DNA of 64,000 nucleotides from Hofstenia miamia (GCA_900660155.1 CABFPE010000190.1:1111728-1175727); one strand, 5' to 3'. Shown: positions 11,641-23,007, counted from the first letter of the stretch. Made by a program: numbers and translations. Notes: generated by a model from the sequence alone, not told the origin.

Positions 11641-13577
11641 CAAAGCAATAATATTTTTATTCATTCAACTAAGAATTATCAAAGAAACAATTTATTGATA
11701 GACTTGCTAAATCTAAACTGCACATGTTTCTATAACTTTCAATCAATTGATGAAAAGTTAGAATTTATAACAAAGAGTCTGACTATGCTGAACGACAAAC
11801 ACTGTCCTATAACTAAAATTAAGAAACAAGATCAAACTCCATTTGTAAAGTGGAAGATATGGATTTCAAAAGAAACTAAACAATTAATTAAAGAAAAGCA
11901 TAACCTTTATGCAAACTATTGTAAAAATAATGTCCAGAAAATTTCAAAAAATACAAGAAATTAAGAAATAGTGTATCTAATAAATTAAAATATGAGCTTA
12001 ATGAATTTTAGATACGATCTTTTAAGGATAAAAGAATGTAGCAAGAAAATGACTATACATCAATAAATTTATCAAAGAAAAAAAGAACAATGATATAAAA
12101 TGTCTAGTTAGCAATGAAGGAAAAATCATTGAAAAAAGCATTGAAATTGCAAATATTATGAATGAATAATTTGAGAAACTTGGTAAATTTCAAGATGAAG
12201 ATTCTGTTAAAGAAATTACTAAATTCGATTACTATCATAACAATTTCAATCACTCATCTTTTAAATTTAAATATGTTTCACTTCATGATTTTTGTAAATG
12301 CGCAAAAATGATAAAAAAGATGTAAATCAAAAGGCCCAAGTTACTATCCTCTATGGTTCTTAAAAGCCGCTCTATATGTATTGGCAACCACCATTATGTA
12401 ATCTCTTCAATGAATGTATTTACTATTCCTATTTCCCTAAACAATTAAAAATGGCTGAAGTTATTCCCACTTTTAAAAAGGTCAATAATGAGTAAACAGA
12501 GAATTACTGTCCAATATCTATTCTCACAGGAATAAGCAAAATTTTTGAAAAACTCATATATCAACAATTAACGATCTACATTGAAGAGAATATACTTTTA
12601 AGCAAACAGCAATTTGGTTTTAGAAAAGGATTATCAACAAATTATGCATTAATTAAAACAATAGATGACTGGCGTAGAAAATTAGACAAAGATGAATAAG
12701 TTTATATTGCTTCACTTGATATATCAAAGGTCTTTAATTCAATTAATCATGATTTACTAATTAAAAAACTAAGAGAAATTTATCATTTTAGTGATTCATC
12801 AATCCAATTTCTGAAATCATATATATGTGATCATTCACAATATGTGCAAGTAAACAATCTATCGTCAAAACAAATATTTATAAATAATAGAGTGCCACAA
12901 GGATCAGTTTTAGGACCACTATTATTCAATGTACATGTAAATGATATTCCTAACTTCATTGAAGGCAAATGCATTCAATTTGCAGATGATACTCTATTAT
13001 ATACATCAAAAGATTTTACAAGAACATATAATTAAAGTAAAGAAATTTTTTGAACAGAATATGATAAAATTAAATATTGAGAAAACTATATTAATTATTA
13101 TAAAGAATAGAAATGGAAAAAGTGAACCATTAGAATCAATATATGTTGGAAAAAATGTCATTTATGAAACTAAGAAAATTAAATATTTTGGTATTGAAAT
13201 TGACAATGAACTTAAATTTACAGATCAGATCAATGCAACTACGAAGAAAATGGCCCATAAAGTTAAATAGCTAACTAAGATTCAACATATACTACCAATG
13301 AAGTGGAGGATTGCATTACTAAGATCTCTTATACTGTCACATTTTTCATATTCTTCTTTCTTATTTACCAATGTTACCAAGAAAATATTTAAAAAACTTA
13401 AGAAAGTTAAAATTAATACAATCTGTAGCAAAAACAATTAAAGTAAAATATTAGAATAACATTATATCGAATCATTAGAATACTTATTAAAATTAAATTG
13501 CCTCTATTTTAGAAAAGACCTTCAGTAAAATTACAGAAAAATATACACAAGCGAACTAAGACAAATCACAAAATCAA
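11641..13577 (+). pseudogene. LINE copy A reverse transcriptase
   Basis: Linker and RT part of ORF2. The linker reads KWKIWISKETKQLIKEKHNLYANYC (11850-11920). RT motifs appear in order: ENYCPISILTGISKIFEKL, SKQQFGFRKGLSTNYAL, ASLDISK.FNSINHDLL, NNRVPQGSVLGPLLF (12880-12927) and the active-site box QFADDTLLY (about 12978). Then comes IKYFGIEIDNELKF in another frame. Several stops and frameshifts interrupt it. It ends at about 13577 through insertion of the minus-strand LINE; the missing C-terminus is found at 17715-17850. Confidence 0.85.
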
Positions 13578-13748
13578 TTTTTTTTTAACAACAACAACAA
13601 CATATATTTAAGTTCTCATGTATTAAGTTTACAAACTTATTAAGAACATAAATAATGCAACTTTTTTCATATGAGCTTAGTTATATCAGTAAATGTTTGT
13701 TTCTTGGTTACGTTTGCAAATTACATATAATTTAAAAAATATTTTTAC

Positions 13749-15164
13749 TTATTGTTCTTGAGTTGCACATCTTATTCTATAATTAGTCAGATAATTGATA
13801 TTTTGTTGTGTAATCATGTTTTTCAACTTCTTCTTAAATATTGTAAAATTTTTTTCACTTCTTGTACTGTAATCCAGTTTGTTCCATAGTGATATTGAAT
13901 AATTTAGGAATCCGTTCTTCATTACTTTTCTATTATACTTAGTTTTACCAAATGTAATTGTTCTTTGATTTAAATGATTAGAAATGTTCGATTTTCTTTT
14001 CCAAAATATCGATAAACATCTAATATTTTGAAGAGCTTCTAATGATCTTAGATGATATTTACACATTATTTCTTTTTTATTTTTGTTGCTAATTATGTTT
14101 ATTCCCCATTTAAATACTTTCTCTAATTTCGATTTTGCCTTTTTATTTAAGTTCGTTAATAAACAAGATGAGTACAAGAAATGGGATAAAACAAGTGATC
14201 GAAAGAGTATTACCTTCCATTCTATTGGTATAAACTTTCCAATTTTTTGAATTGATCTTATACCATACGCCATTTTCTTTATGATGTTGTTTGCCTCGTC
14301 TTCAAAATTCAATTTATTATCAATTACTACTCCCAAATATTTCATTTTTGGTGATTCGTGAATGATGTTGTTACATATCTTAATACTTTCTAATGTTGAT
14401 TCATTTCTTCTATTCTTAATTACCATAAATATAGTTTTTTCAATATTTAATTTTAACAAATTATTATTAAAGAATGATTGCAATTTTTCAACATTTTCCT
14501 GTAAATTTAAAATATCATTACAATAAATAAGAGTATCATCTGCAAATTGTACATGATTACTATTAATGTGCTGATCCATATCATTTACATATAACTTAAA
14601 TAGTAATGGACCCAGTACTGATCCTTGTGGTACTCCATGGTTTATTTCTAATGAATTTGATATTTCTTCGTTGAGTTTCACATACTGATATCTATTACTT
14701 AAGTAACTATTTAATAATTCTATTAATGAATCACTAAAATTATAAATCTGCTTTAACTTTTCCAATAAAATAGAATGGTTTATTGAATTAAATGCCTTTG
14801 AAATATCTAATGATGCTATATATATTTTTTCATTCCTATCTAATTTTGATCTCCAGTCTTCAACAGCATAAAGTAAGGCATCATTTGTAGAGGTATCTTT
14901 TTGAAATCAAAACTGATGTTTTGATATTAATTCATTTTGTTCCACATATAGGTTAATTTGGTTGAATAATAATTTTTCAAATATTTTATTAATTATTGTT
15001 AATACTGAAATTGGTCGGTAATTTTCTGCAAGATCTTTTCTTCCCTTTTTATATATTGGTGTAACTTTAGCAATTTTTAAGTAATCAGGGTATGTTGATT
15101 CTGCCAAGCATTGATTAAATAAGTCACACAAAGGTCTCAATAAAATACACAAGGCACCTTTCAA
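13749..15164 (-). pseudogene. LINE copy B ORF2, reverse transcriptase part
   Basis: Reverse transcriptase half of ORF2, which copies the element's RNA at the nicked target. In order: KVTPIYKKGRKDLAENYRPISVL (fingers), ISKHQF, YIASLDISKAFNSINHS (first catalytic D), HGVPQGSVLGPLLF, QFADDTLIYC (catalytic DD, about 14529-14550), then KYLGVVIDNKLNF and the thumb. The C-terminal YSISLWNKLDYSTRS is the motif also found beyond the insertion in copy A. One in-frame TGA (complement of about 14907) falls in HQF*FQK where relatives, including copy A, have glycine. Apart from that the frame is open to TAA at 13749. The link to the endonuclease half is by a frame change near 15215. Confidence 0.9.
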
Positions 15165-16654
15165 AAACCAAGGAGGAAATTCACAATGACCTTTGTTCCA
15201 ATTAATTTTTTTGTTTCTTTGTAAAATTCTAGTAATGTAATAAATCTTGGTTTATAGGGATCATCATGTTTTCTAATATTGCGATGCTTATGATATAAAT
15301 GTTTAAACTTTGTATTTAGGTTGTCATTCATTCCTAGTTTCACAAATCTTTTATTTAAAGTATTACTAATTTCTTTGTCATTTGTAATATATTCACTATC
15401 ATCATTTATTATATAAGGAATTTCATTTTCTTCTTTAAAATTTAAAAAATTCGAAATAAATGACCACTTTTGTTTAATAGATTTTTTTTCATTAACAGAT
15501 TTTTGTAAAAAAGTTTGTAGATCAAAATTACATTTTGTTGAGGATTTATTTCTTAATGTTTTATGATGATCATAGGTGGCTTTCGATCTGTTTTGACAAA
15601 AAATTGCATATGCCTTATGCTTTTTTCTAATGCATTCTTTCGTTTCTTTAGATATCCATATCTTCCACGTTTTGTTACTATTCTTTACGTTGTGTTTTTG
15701 AATCTTTATAATAGGACAAAGCTTATGATAAATACTTGTTAAATTATCAATTACAAATATCATTTTTTGATCCACTGTTGTGCCAAAGTAATAATCATTC
15801 CAATTTAAGTTGATCAATTCCTTCAAAAAATTTTTGTTGTTAAAGAATTTCTTTGAATAAAATCTTTTAGTGGAATATATCAGTGAATCTGTTTGAGTCT
15901 TTATGTTATCCAATATTGCACATGTCAGTAAATGGTCTGATATGAAAAAATCTGTAACAAAAACTTCATATGTCTTAATGCTTGAGATGTCAGTAATGAT
16001 ATAATCAATCAAAGAAGACTTAACAAAGTTTATATGCGTTGGTATATTTTTATTCAGAACTTCCATATTAAAGACATCAATTAAATCGTTAATTTTCCTT
16101 TTTTCAATTTCACATAAATAATTTTGGTTATAATCACCCATAATAATAACTAAGTTTGTTGTTTGATTTGCAATGCAAATTTCTTTGTATAAATTTTCTT
16201 CAAAAGCTTGAAATGATTGTTTCTTACTACAATAACTTATATTGATCAAATAACAGACTCCACATATATTAAATTGAACCCATAAGCTATCAAATTCAGA
16301 ATCATTTTCAGAAATATCATCTCTGATTATTGGTTTGAATTTGCGTGGTATATTTAGTAAAACACCACCACCTCTAGTTTTATGTGTTAAATCTTGTCTT
16401 CTATCTCTTCGTAAGATCAAAAATTTGTCATTTAAGCTTTTTAAGTAGTCATTAGATTTTAACCAAGTTTCCGTCACGCCAATGATTGTACTGTCATCAA
16501 AATTCTGAATTAGATCGTAAAATTTATCAACTTTATTCACAATACTCTGGAAATTGGTATTTACTAATTTTAATTTATTCTTCTTAGTTACAATTTTTTC
16601 ATTTACTTTGTTGCAGGGTATGATATTTTCATATGCACTTTTATTACAATTCAT
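15161..16654 (-). CDS. LINE copy B ORF2, endonuclease and linker
   Basis: The N-terminal 497 residues of ORF2. APE-type endonuclease motifs in order: LVNTNFQSIVNKV (first Asn), GVTETWLKS (catalytic Glu), RRDRRQ, RGGGVLL, MGDYNQNYL (catalytic Asp and Asn), SLIDYIITD and SDHLL (catalytic His). After about residue 260 comes the linker with KIWISKETKECIRKKH. The start at 16654 (MNCNKSAYEN) is the first ATG after ORF1. A single-base frame change in an A run near 15215 makes the end read LIGTKVIVNFLLGF. In the next frame the expected INWNKGHCEFPPWF leads straight into the RT half. Confidence 0.88.
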   Translation of the reverse strand: MNCNKSAYENIIPCNKVNEKIVTKKNKLKLVNTNFQSIVNKVDKFYDLIQNFDDSTIIGVTETWLKSNDYLKSLNDKFLILRRDRRQDLTHKTRGGGVLLNIPRKFKPIIRDDISENDSEFDSLWVQFNICGVCYLINISYCSKKQSFQAFEENLYKEICIANQTTNLVIIMGDYNQNYLCEIEKRKINDLIDVFNMEVLNKNIPTHINFVKSSLIDYIITDISSIKTYEVFVTDFFISDHLLTCAILDNIKTQTDSLIYSTKRFYSKKFFNNKNFLKELINLNWNDYYFGTTVDQKMIFVIDNLTSIYHKLCPIIKIQKHNVKNSNKTWKIWISKETKECIRKKHKAYAIFCQNRSKATYDHHKTLRNKSSTKCNFDLQTFLQKSVNEKKSIKQKWSFISNFLNFKEENEIPYIINDDSEYITNDKEISNTLNKRFVKLGMNDNLNTKFKHLYHKHRNIRKHDDPYKPRFITLLEFYKETKKLIGTKVIVNFLLGF

Positions 16655-16765
16655 GATTGGTCTTCAAAATAGTTAACTGCATTTGATTTTTATATAAAGG
16701 ACACTCTTTGCTAAATGCGTTATGGTTACTATGTGATTTCTTAAAAATTTTTGCAGTTGATGCAT

Positions 16766-17674
16766 TTACTTAACATTTTTAACTGTACAATTCTTATAGT
16801 TGTGATTATCCATGCAGTACATACAGTTAGATGTTTTCATTGAACATACCTTTGTAGAATGACCAAATTCACCACAGTTACTACATTTTCTTACATAATA
16901 ATGATCAAAAGTACGAACAATTCCAAAACCAAGCTTTAATTTTTTTCCAACCAGTACATGTCTCAATTTTGCTGAAACCTTCATTATTATTTCTTTGCAT
17001 TTGCTATAATTGTTAACATTACTGTATATTAATTCACAATGTTCCATTTCAAAATCCTTGAGAATATTTTCATTATCAGCAAATAGTTTAGATTTAAATT
17101 CCTTAAAGTTAGTTACGTCTTCATATAAAGGTATATTAGTAATTTTGATTTTTGGCATAAGTTTGATCGATTTTTTTATGTTTATGTTCCTCAATTTACC
17201 AAGTGCTCTTTCTGTAATATTTGCATCTTCATCAGATTTACAAAGTAAGATAATATCATTTTTGTCATTTAATTTTATTTGTTCTACACTTGGCCCTTTC
17301 GTTCCCAAATTTTTAATTGACTTTTCAACATTTTGAACAATTTTTTTGCATTCTTTTTCATTTAAACTACCATCATCATTTTTTAAATTATTACTTGAAA
17401 TGACTAATTTTGGCTTAAATATCTTCGAATGTTGAAATTCTTTGATTGTAGGAGTAATAGTATTACTCAATTTTACATTTTCACATTGATTTTTCAAGCA
17501 TTTAATGAATTTCGACTTTATGCCACAAACAATATCTTCATATTCAAGTTTTAATGCATCTGATAATTTTAGTTCATTAATAAAGTCATCAAGATTAGAA
17601 AAATCTTTAAATAGCGCGTTTATTCGTCCATCCTCTATAAGAGGACTAGCTTTTAGAATTTCTGAATAATGCAT
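16766..17674 (-). CDS. LINE copy B ORF1, zinc-knuckle RNA-binding protein
   Basis: A 302-residue open frame. The first two thirds are lysine- and asparagine-rich. The segment from about residue 130 to 250 (VEQIKLNDKNDIILLCKSDE to GKKLKLGFG) resembles the RRM-like region of LINE ORF1 proteins by position only. Two CCHC knuckles close it: CSNCGEFGHSTKVC and CMYCMDNHNYKNC. The frame stops at 16766. A third knuckle-like segment (CINCKNF, then SHSNHNAFSKEC) is readable just downstream in other frames. That extended ORF1 would end overlapping the ORF2 ATG at 16654, so the present stop is probably a secondary mutation. The first 96 residues are nearly identical to the copy at 59926. Confidence 0.85.
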   Translation of the reverse strand: MHYSEILKASPLIEDGRINALFKDFSNLDDFINELKLSDALKLEYEDIVCGIKSKFIKCLKNQCENVKLSNTITPTIKEFQHSKIFKPKLVISSNNLKNDDGSLNEKECKKIVQNVEKSIKNLGTKGPSVEQIKLNDKNDIILLCKSDEDANITERALGKLRNINIKKSIKLMPKIKITNIPLYEDVTNFKEFKSKLFADNENILKDFEMEHCELIYSNVNNYSKCKEIIMKVSAKLRHVLVGKKLKLGFGIVRTFDHYYVRKCSNCGEFGHSTKVCSMKTSNCMYCMDNHNYKNCTVKNVK

Positions 17675-17707
17675 ATGATTGTTAATTAAGCAAAAAATAA
17701 ATCTTAC

Positions 17708-17960
17708 CTTTTAACAATCTCCCACCATTTAAATTTAAAAAGAAAATCTTTGAAAAAATCATTTACCAATTTTAAAATTGATTTATGGAACAAACTCCAT
17801 CCAGATATTAAAGAACGAAATTTCAATAAATTTAAAAAGTTTCCCTAAAACGAAGATCCAACTACTTATCAAACTATAGGACAAAGTCCATAAACTATAA
17901 CAAAGCTATTGAACAATGAAAACCAACTATTTATATCCTCAAGGACAATAAACTTTCGAA
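17708..17960 (+). mobile_element. LINE copy A, 3' part beyond the nested LINE
   Basis: Reads FTNFKIDLWNKLHPDIKERN (17775-17830), then FNKFKKFP before a stop. This matches FLNYSISLWNKLDYSTRSEK of copy B's RT C-terminus. It is the missing end of the plus-strand LINE that broke off at about 13577, so the two halves bracket copy B. The 3' end of copy A cannot be set precisely. Confidence 0.75.
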
Positions 17961-20400
17961 ACCAAGACAAAGTATTTTTTTAGAACCAAGTTAATTTCTA
18001 TCTATTGTTTTAATTATTCATAAGTATTAAACACTTGATTTATAAAAAACAAAAGAATTAAATAAATATGTTCGGAAAAAAAATTAGCAGTTGGGGAATA
18101 GGTAGAAGAACTATGAAATCATCTAATACGTTTGCTATAGGAACAGGAGGAAGAACATATAAGAATTTCTTCTACAAAAATGTCAATGTTTTGGGCACGA
18201 ACTATTTAAAAATCCACCAATTTCCAAAAAAGATATTGCAAGTAAATTCTACCAAATATCCATAAGCAAGGATTTTACACAGGAAGCCGCAGCAATCCCC
18301 GTATTATAAGAGGTTTTCTGCATTATTTAACTAAATATATAGGAGTATTAGAGATTTGAATAATTTTAACTTGTTGGAAGACGATTTTGAAATAAGCGAA
18401 ATCACTCTATAGTTGGAATACAACTTAGTTATAACTAGATAGAATTAAAATGGGTGAATTTTAGATTTTATTTGAATCTTTGCATTTACAGAATACTACT
18501 AATCGTTCTAACTAGTTACATCAAAATTGCAATGAAAATCGGAACAAATAATTGCAAATATTAATTTAAATTTATATTTTAAACTAGCAAGAAAAAAAAG
18601 TTATTTTGAATAGTTAAATTACAAATTAAAAATATTTTTTAACAGTAGTTAAATAATAATATATTTGCTATCTGAATAGCAGAGGATGAACATTACCGGA
18701 AAATTTAAATTACATGAACGGAAAATTTGTGTAACAGCAAAAATATACATAAATCAGAAAGTTGAAAATAAATTAAACTTAATAAGTTTGTAAAGAACTT
18801 CCGTTCAATAATCAAACTTCAAAATACAATTTTTCATAATTTCAATTTTTTTTTACAAATAAACTTACAAAATTCATTTCAAATTAAAGAAATTATCCCA
18901 ACACATGTAATTACAAAATATGAACTCTCCGTAGCAATCGGTAAGTGAGATAAAGTCCAAATATTTGACTGCTGTACTTGAGACCTTTATAAAATAGTGC
19001 AGTGTAGGGGGACTTGGAAGGTACTCTAAACATTTTAATATAAAACAAAACTTTTAATGGCATTCACTGCAAACTTTGAAATTTTTTCATATCGCTATTC
19101 TTTGACAGTTAGTCACTGTAAACAAAAAACGTACGAAGAAAAAATGAGAACCGAGATTTTGGTTTTTAGGAAAAGCAGTTGCCTAGAAGTATGAGAACTT
19201 TTAGGTAAATATTAGTTGCATAGACAAATGACGATGTATTATTCGTACCCGATATAGTTTTCTTAAAGGTTTCTTTTCCAAACACTAGAAAAAACTAGAA
19301 GAACATGTTGCCAATTGTTAAAAAAATTCAAGTTATTTGAAAATTTCTAGTGCAAATTCAACATCGCATTTAAATAGCATTTATTGATTTCATTGGATGA
19401 CCTAGAAAATAATTGAATACAGAATGGAAATATTACAGACAAATTTTAGGTTCACAAATATAATACAATAGCAAATATTAAATAAAATTGATCCCGGTTG
19501 TAATGGAAAATTGGTCTAGTCTCGAGCTGTGAATTGTTTCTTACTTCCATTTCCGGTCCCACGGAACTATAACTAACACGATCCCAAATAATTTTTTAAA
19601 TAAGCTTATTGTTTTTTATTGAGTAAAACATTAAATTATTAATCAAAAGAACTGCTTTGAAAAATACATGCATAGATTAAAAACACGACGAGATCATCAC
19701 TGACCAGTTGCAGTTAGAGGGCTAAATATCTTTTAAGAATTTAAATTAGCCAAATATTTACAAATGGTAATTTGAAAAAATGATTGTTATTGAATGTATC
19801 ATGCTCAATTCAAGAAAAGCGATTGAAAGAAGTGAACAACTTATTAGCATTGATGAGAATGAAAATGTTAGCGTTTGTTGAATTGCTATTCATAAGGGTT
19901 TCCAAATTCCTTGGTCTAACACAAACCCGTCTTTCATGTTAACCAACTAGTAAATTAGAAAATTGTAAGTATTTCCCTCTACTTTAATAAAATTGCTAAA
20001 TTCGAAAAGTAAAAATGTAAATCTGGAATTTTACTTGTTACAGCAGTATGCAGTCAAATTGCCATTATAAAGATTAAATTTGTTAAGAATTTTAGTAAAG
20101 TAACAAAAATTACAAAATCACATTAAAAACAATTTAAATAAAAGTGCTACTAAACATTATGACTTAGGCAAATCTTTTCTTCGGATTAGATTTAAAATCC
20201 AACAATTTAATGAGTCACTAAAGTTTTTGAATATAACAGCATATAGATTAAAACATTTAAAGACAGGTGAATTTTAATGATACGGACATTTAAAATTGAA
20301 TAAAAAAGGCCAATTTTTTATAGATTCATAATTTAATGGGCAAAGGTATTAAAAAACTGTTTACATATGCGAAATAATATATAATGGATGTAAAAATAAT
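17961..20400. other. No gene recognised
   Basis: AT-rich noncoding DNA on both strands. An open frame at 18068-18265 (+) starting MFGKKISSWGIG has no similarity I recognise. Nothing else stands out. Confidence 0.5.
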
Positions 20401-20416
20401 GTTTAGAAAAAATACT

Positions 20417-20608
20417 TTACACAATTGTAGGATTAATCAGATGAAAATGGGCCGAAAATGTAGGCCGGTCCATTATTTTATTATCCTCACCAAAAAAATT
20501 GAAAAATTTTCGTTTCAATAGTTTGTTAGAGTTATAAATAAAATCTAGAAATGCAACTAGGTCACGATTCCTAACTCGATAAACTGTCTGAGCAAACAAA
20601 AAATTAAG
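20417..20608 (-). CDS. Possible terminal exon, unknown or TraB-linked
   Basis: On the minus strand a strong acceptor (TTTTTTGTTTGCTCAG) is followed by an open frame. It reads TVYRVRNRDLVAFLDF, continues through KRKFFNFFGEDNK and stops at 20417. It lies about 180 bp downstream of the TraB-type exon at 20788-20911 on the same strand. The phase does not match that exon's donor unless an inner acceptor is used, just before NRDLV. It may be the last exon of the TraB gene or belong elsewhere; the C-terminus of TraB-domain proteins is poorly conserved, so similarity does not decide. Confidence 0.3.
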   Translation of the reverse strand, partial: LNFLFAQTVYRVRNRDLVAFLDFIYNSNKLLKRKFFNFFGEDNKIMDRPTFSAHFHLINPTIV

Positions 20609-20787
20609 TTATCATATTTAAACAATTGGTAAATTCATTTCATATGAATTGGAAATTGATAGAATTCTTCGCTAACCGATGGCGGGATTTTTAGTACAGT
20701 GATCCGGAAAATGAACGGGCTCTAAAAACCTTGACCTTCTTGGCCTGGCCGCATCTGTGGTACATTAGTTCTTTGAAATAATATTAC

Positions 20788-20911
20788 CTGCAAATTTTCT
20801 TGATATCGTCTATACTGTGATTTTTATTCCAATTTTCCACAATGCCTTGAACATGACCGATACCAACAACAGCAACAACATACTTAAAGACTCTATCTAA
20901 ATAGTTATCCG
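20788..20911 (-). CDS. TraB-domain protein (TRABD-like), GIGH exon
   Basis: This exon translates as DNYLDRVFKYVVAVVGIGHVQGIVENWNK followed by HSIDDIKKIC. The core VVAVVGIGHVQGI is the conserved C-terminal motif of the TraB/PrgY family. Animal TRABD proteins of this family sit at mitochondrial or other membranes and their biochemical role is not settled. Splice sites support it: acceptor CATTCAATTAG before CGGATAAC, and donor GCAG followed by GTAATAT. The phase (two bases completing a codon) fits the donor of the exon at 21674 exactly. The N-terminal motif of the family (GTAHVS type) was not found in this window. Confidence 0.65.
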
Positions 20912-21673
20912 CTAATTGAATGAGGGTTTACATCTGATAAAAATTAATATGTTTATGAACGAACATACACATCAGAAATTTCATGTGAGATGTTAAAGCA
21001 CAAGTTGAATAGAACAACATGCAGCTAAGATTTCGAAAAAATCAATTTCTCAAAAAGATGAGAATTATGAAAAATAATAATAATAATCCAGAAGAACATT
21101 ACAAATAATATATTCTACATCGGCCTTGCATTTCCCAATTTCTTCTCTATAATATCTCTGTTAAAAAAAGTTTGAGAATTCAAGCTCGTAAATGTATAAA
21201 TGTATTTTTGGCAGAACATATTTCTAGCCGACAATTCCATTCATATAATGTGCAACAACAACATGGAAATTGTAGTGATTACTACTTCTAAGTTAAATCG
21301 AATTACAAAATAACATCAACGATTTGTTGACACAAAACGGAAATTATATGGAATGTAAAATCTGGCGAATAAACCAAGAGAAAATGTCCTAATTCTTCAG
21401 TTTTGTAGCCCATTTCAATACATTCCATTGAATTATCACATTTACACTATAAAGATGTATTACGTACTTGCAAATGCAGTACAAATGCAACAAAAACAAA
21501 ATATAGTTTGTGAAAATTTTCGCATGATAGCAAAACAAATTGCTACATACGTACAATCATAAGTAATGATGCACATGAGGCTTCATGTAGTAATGATTTA
21601 TTAAATGAGGTGAAATTATTATACGAAATTAAGTTTTAAAATTAGTAAAATGTATATAGCTTTTAAGACATAC
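20912..21673. other. Probable intron of the TraB gene
   Basis: AT-rich DNA between two phase-matched exons on the minus strand. No other coding or repeat signal is recognised. Confidence 0.45.
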
Positions 21674-21834
21674 CGTTAAACCTATTATTGGATATTTGCT
21701 TAATGAAAGCAGACAGATAGACGTCCCTTTCATTAATTAACACCGTGGTGAGCTGTGGGTGTTCGTTACTTATTTCAATGATGATACTTTGAAGAATGTC
21801 GCGATCCTTGTATTTTTCAACATCTTCAAGTCTA
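21674..21834 (-). CDS. TraB-domain protein (TRABD-like), ERD exon
   Basis: Translates as DVEKYKDRDILQSIIIEIS followed by NEHPQLTTVLINERDVYLSAFIKQ. The pattern 'xFPxLxxTLVxERDxYL' just before the GIGH region is characteristic of TRABD-type TraB proteins. The donor AACG followed by GTATGT leaves one base that combines with the next exon (20911) in frame. The 5' edge is uncertain: acceptors end at 21835 (CTTACTTTTAG) or at 21824 (ACTTGAAG). The rest of the protein must come from upstream exons. Upstream sequence is crowded by the THAP element and the mariner, so the gene may be long-introned or broken. Confidence 0.62.
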
Positions 21835-21931
21835 AAAGTAAGCACAGTAAAATCAATGCCCTCATTTTCAAATATTCATTATTTTCATTTGTCCCTATTT
21901 AATTTTTTTCCAATTAAAGTACAGAAGATAC

Positions 21932-21975
21932 CTGCAAATTTCTCACGAATTATTTTCTCATCTGGGGTCTCCGGG
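21932..21975 (-). CDS. Possible small upstream exon of the TraB gene
   Basis: A 44-nt stretch bounded by acceptor GGTCATTTCGCAG and donor GCAG followed by GTATCT. In the only open frame it reads PETPDEKIIREKFA. Its leftover base would join the 21823 acceptor of the ERD exon in frame. It is short, so chance is possible. Confidence 0.35.
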
Positions 21976-23007
21976 CTGCGAAATGACCATATTTTCCATT
22001 TTTTCAGAAAATGAATGCATTAATTGAAATGTTCAGAAAATATTCAGTACTTGGCAATTTATCACCCCTGTAAATTTAGGTCCGCTTGAAGAATTAGATG
22101 TTAAGTTATAGGCAAAAAAGTTATTGACCAATCAAATTTGAGCATTCCAAAATTTGAATTAGATTGATATATTATCTGTATTCGAATAATACTATTGATC
22201 AGGGTTGGCTGATTATAATCACTGATTATAATCAAGCTATTAAAATCGGATTATAATTATAATCAACATTTTTAAAAACAAAATCAACGGTTGATTTAGA
22301 TACATGGTTTACGCCGTTATGCAGGCCTTTCACGTGCAAAATATTTATGACGCGTAAGAAAGAACAACTGATTTGTTGTGAAAAGTTCAAACGCACGAAT
22401 TGAATAAACATTTATATAGTGTGTTGTACGTACGAGGCTAATGAAATCACCATGATATTCTAATGAGGCTAGTCTACATTCTAATATGCTAATGATATTC
22501 GACCAGTGTTATCCCTTGTCGAAATTTCTTGAAAAACAAAGAAAATTCACTTTTCAGCAAAATAAATAAAGAAACTAAAGAAAATTGCAGAATCATTAAA
22601 GATTTTAATGATTTTACTAATAAAATAATTTTTTAAAATAATCAAAGAAATTGAATTTTATTTAAGAATCTTAGACAGTAAAGCAGAGTCTGATATGATA
22701 CAAAGCTCTCTTAAAAAGTACGATTTTCATACTTTAAAACTGCAAAAGTCTAAGTAGTGTAGGTAGGGCTCATTGGAGTCAAGGTCTGGATGATTTTGCA
22801 TTTTGTCCCCAAATGAAGTGGAACTTTATCATTCGAAATTATTTGAAATAGTAAGCTTCAGTAATAATGTAATTACTGTAATTATCTGTGTTGTATGGCT
22901 CAAATCTTTTTGAAATTATCAGCTAGTTGCATAAAATTTTTGTTTTCGAAAAATAGATAATCGATTAAACAAAAAGTAGAGAAATAATAAAAAACGATGT
23001 TAGCATT

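Larger units (their letters stand above)
9384..13577 (+). mobile_element. Old LINE copy A (5' part), APE/RT type
   Basis: A non-LTR retrotransposon of the Jockey/CR1 kind, clearly related to, but well diverged from, the minus-strand copy at 13.6-17.7 kb. The parts run in order: short 5' leader from GTAAAAT at 9384; ORF1 with CCHC zinc knuckles; APE endonuclease; reverse transcriptase. Many stops and frame changes show it is inactive. The element stops abruptly at about 13577, where the minus-strand LINE begins. Its C-terminal coding sequence resumes beyond that insertion at about 17715. It is therefore the host of the younger LINE. Confidence 0.85.
13578..17707 (-). mobile_element. Near-intact LINE copy B, nested in copy A
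   Basis: A full-length-looking non-LTR retrotransposon on the minus strand, about 4.1 kb, of the Jockey/CR1 kind. It has a short 5' leader starting GTAAG (complement of 17703-17707), ORF1 with zinc knuckles and ORF2 with APE endonuclease plus RT. A roughly 160-bp 3' UTR ends in a short GTT repeat and an A run (complement of about 13578-13602). The 5' end is supported by the independent copy at 59892, which begins with the same GTAAG leader. The 3' tail with a short tandem repeat and the nested position are typical of target-primed integration. A few disabling changes in the ORFs make it recent but probably not autonomous. I could not fix the target-site duplication. Confidence 0.88.

Noticed and set aside
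17010-17336. 108-codon plus-strand frame
   Set aside because: Antisense shadow of LINE copy B ORF1.
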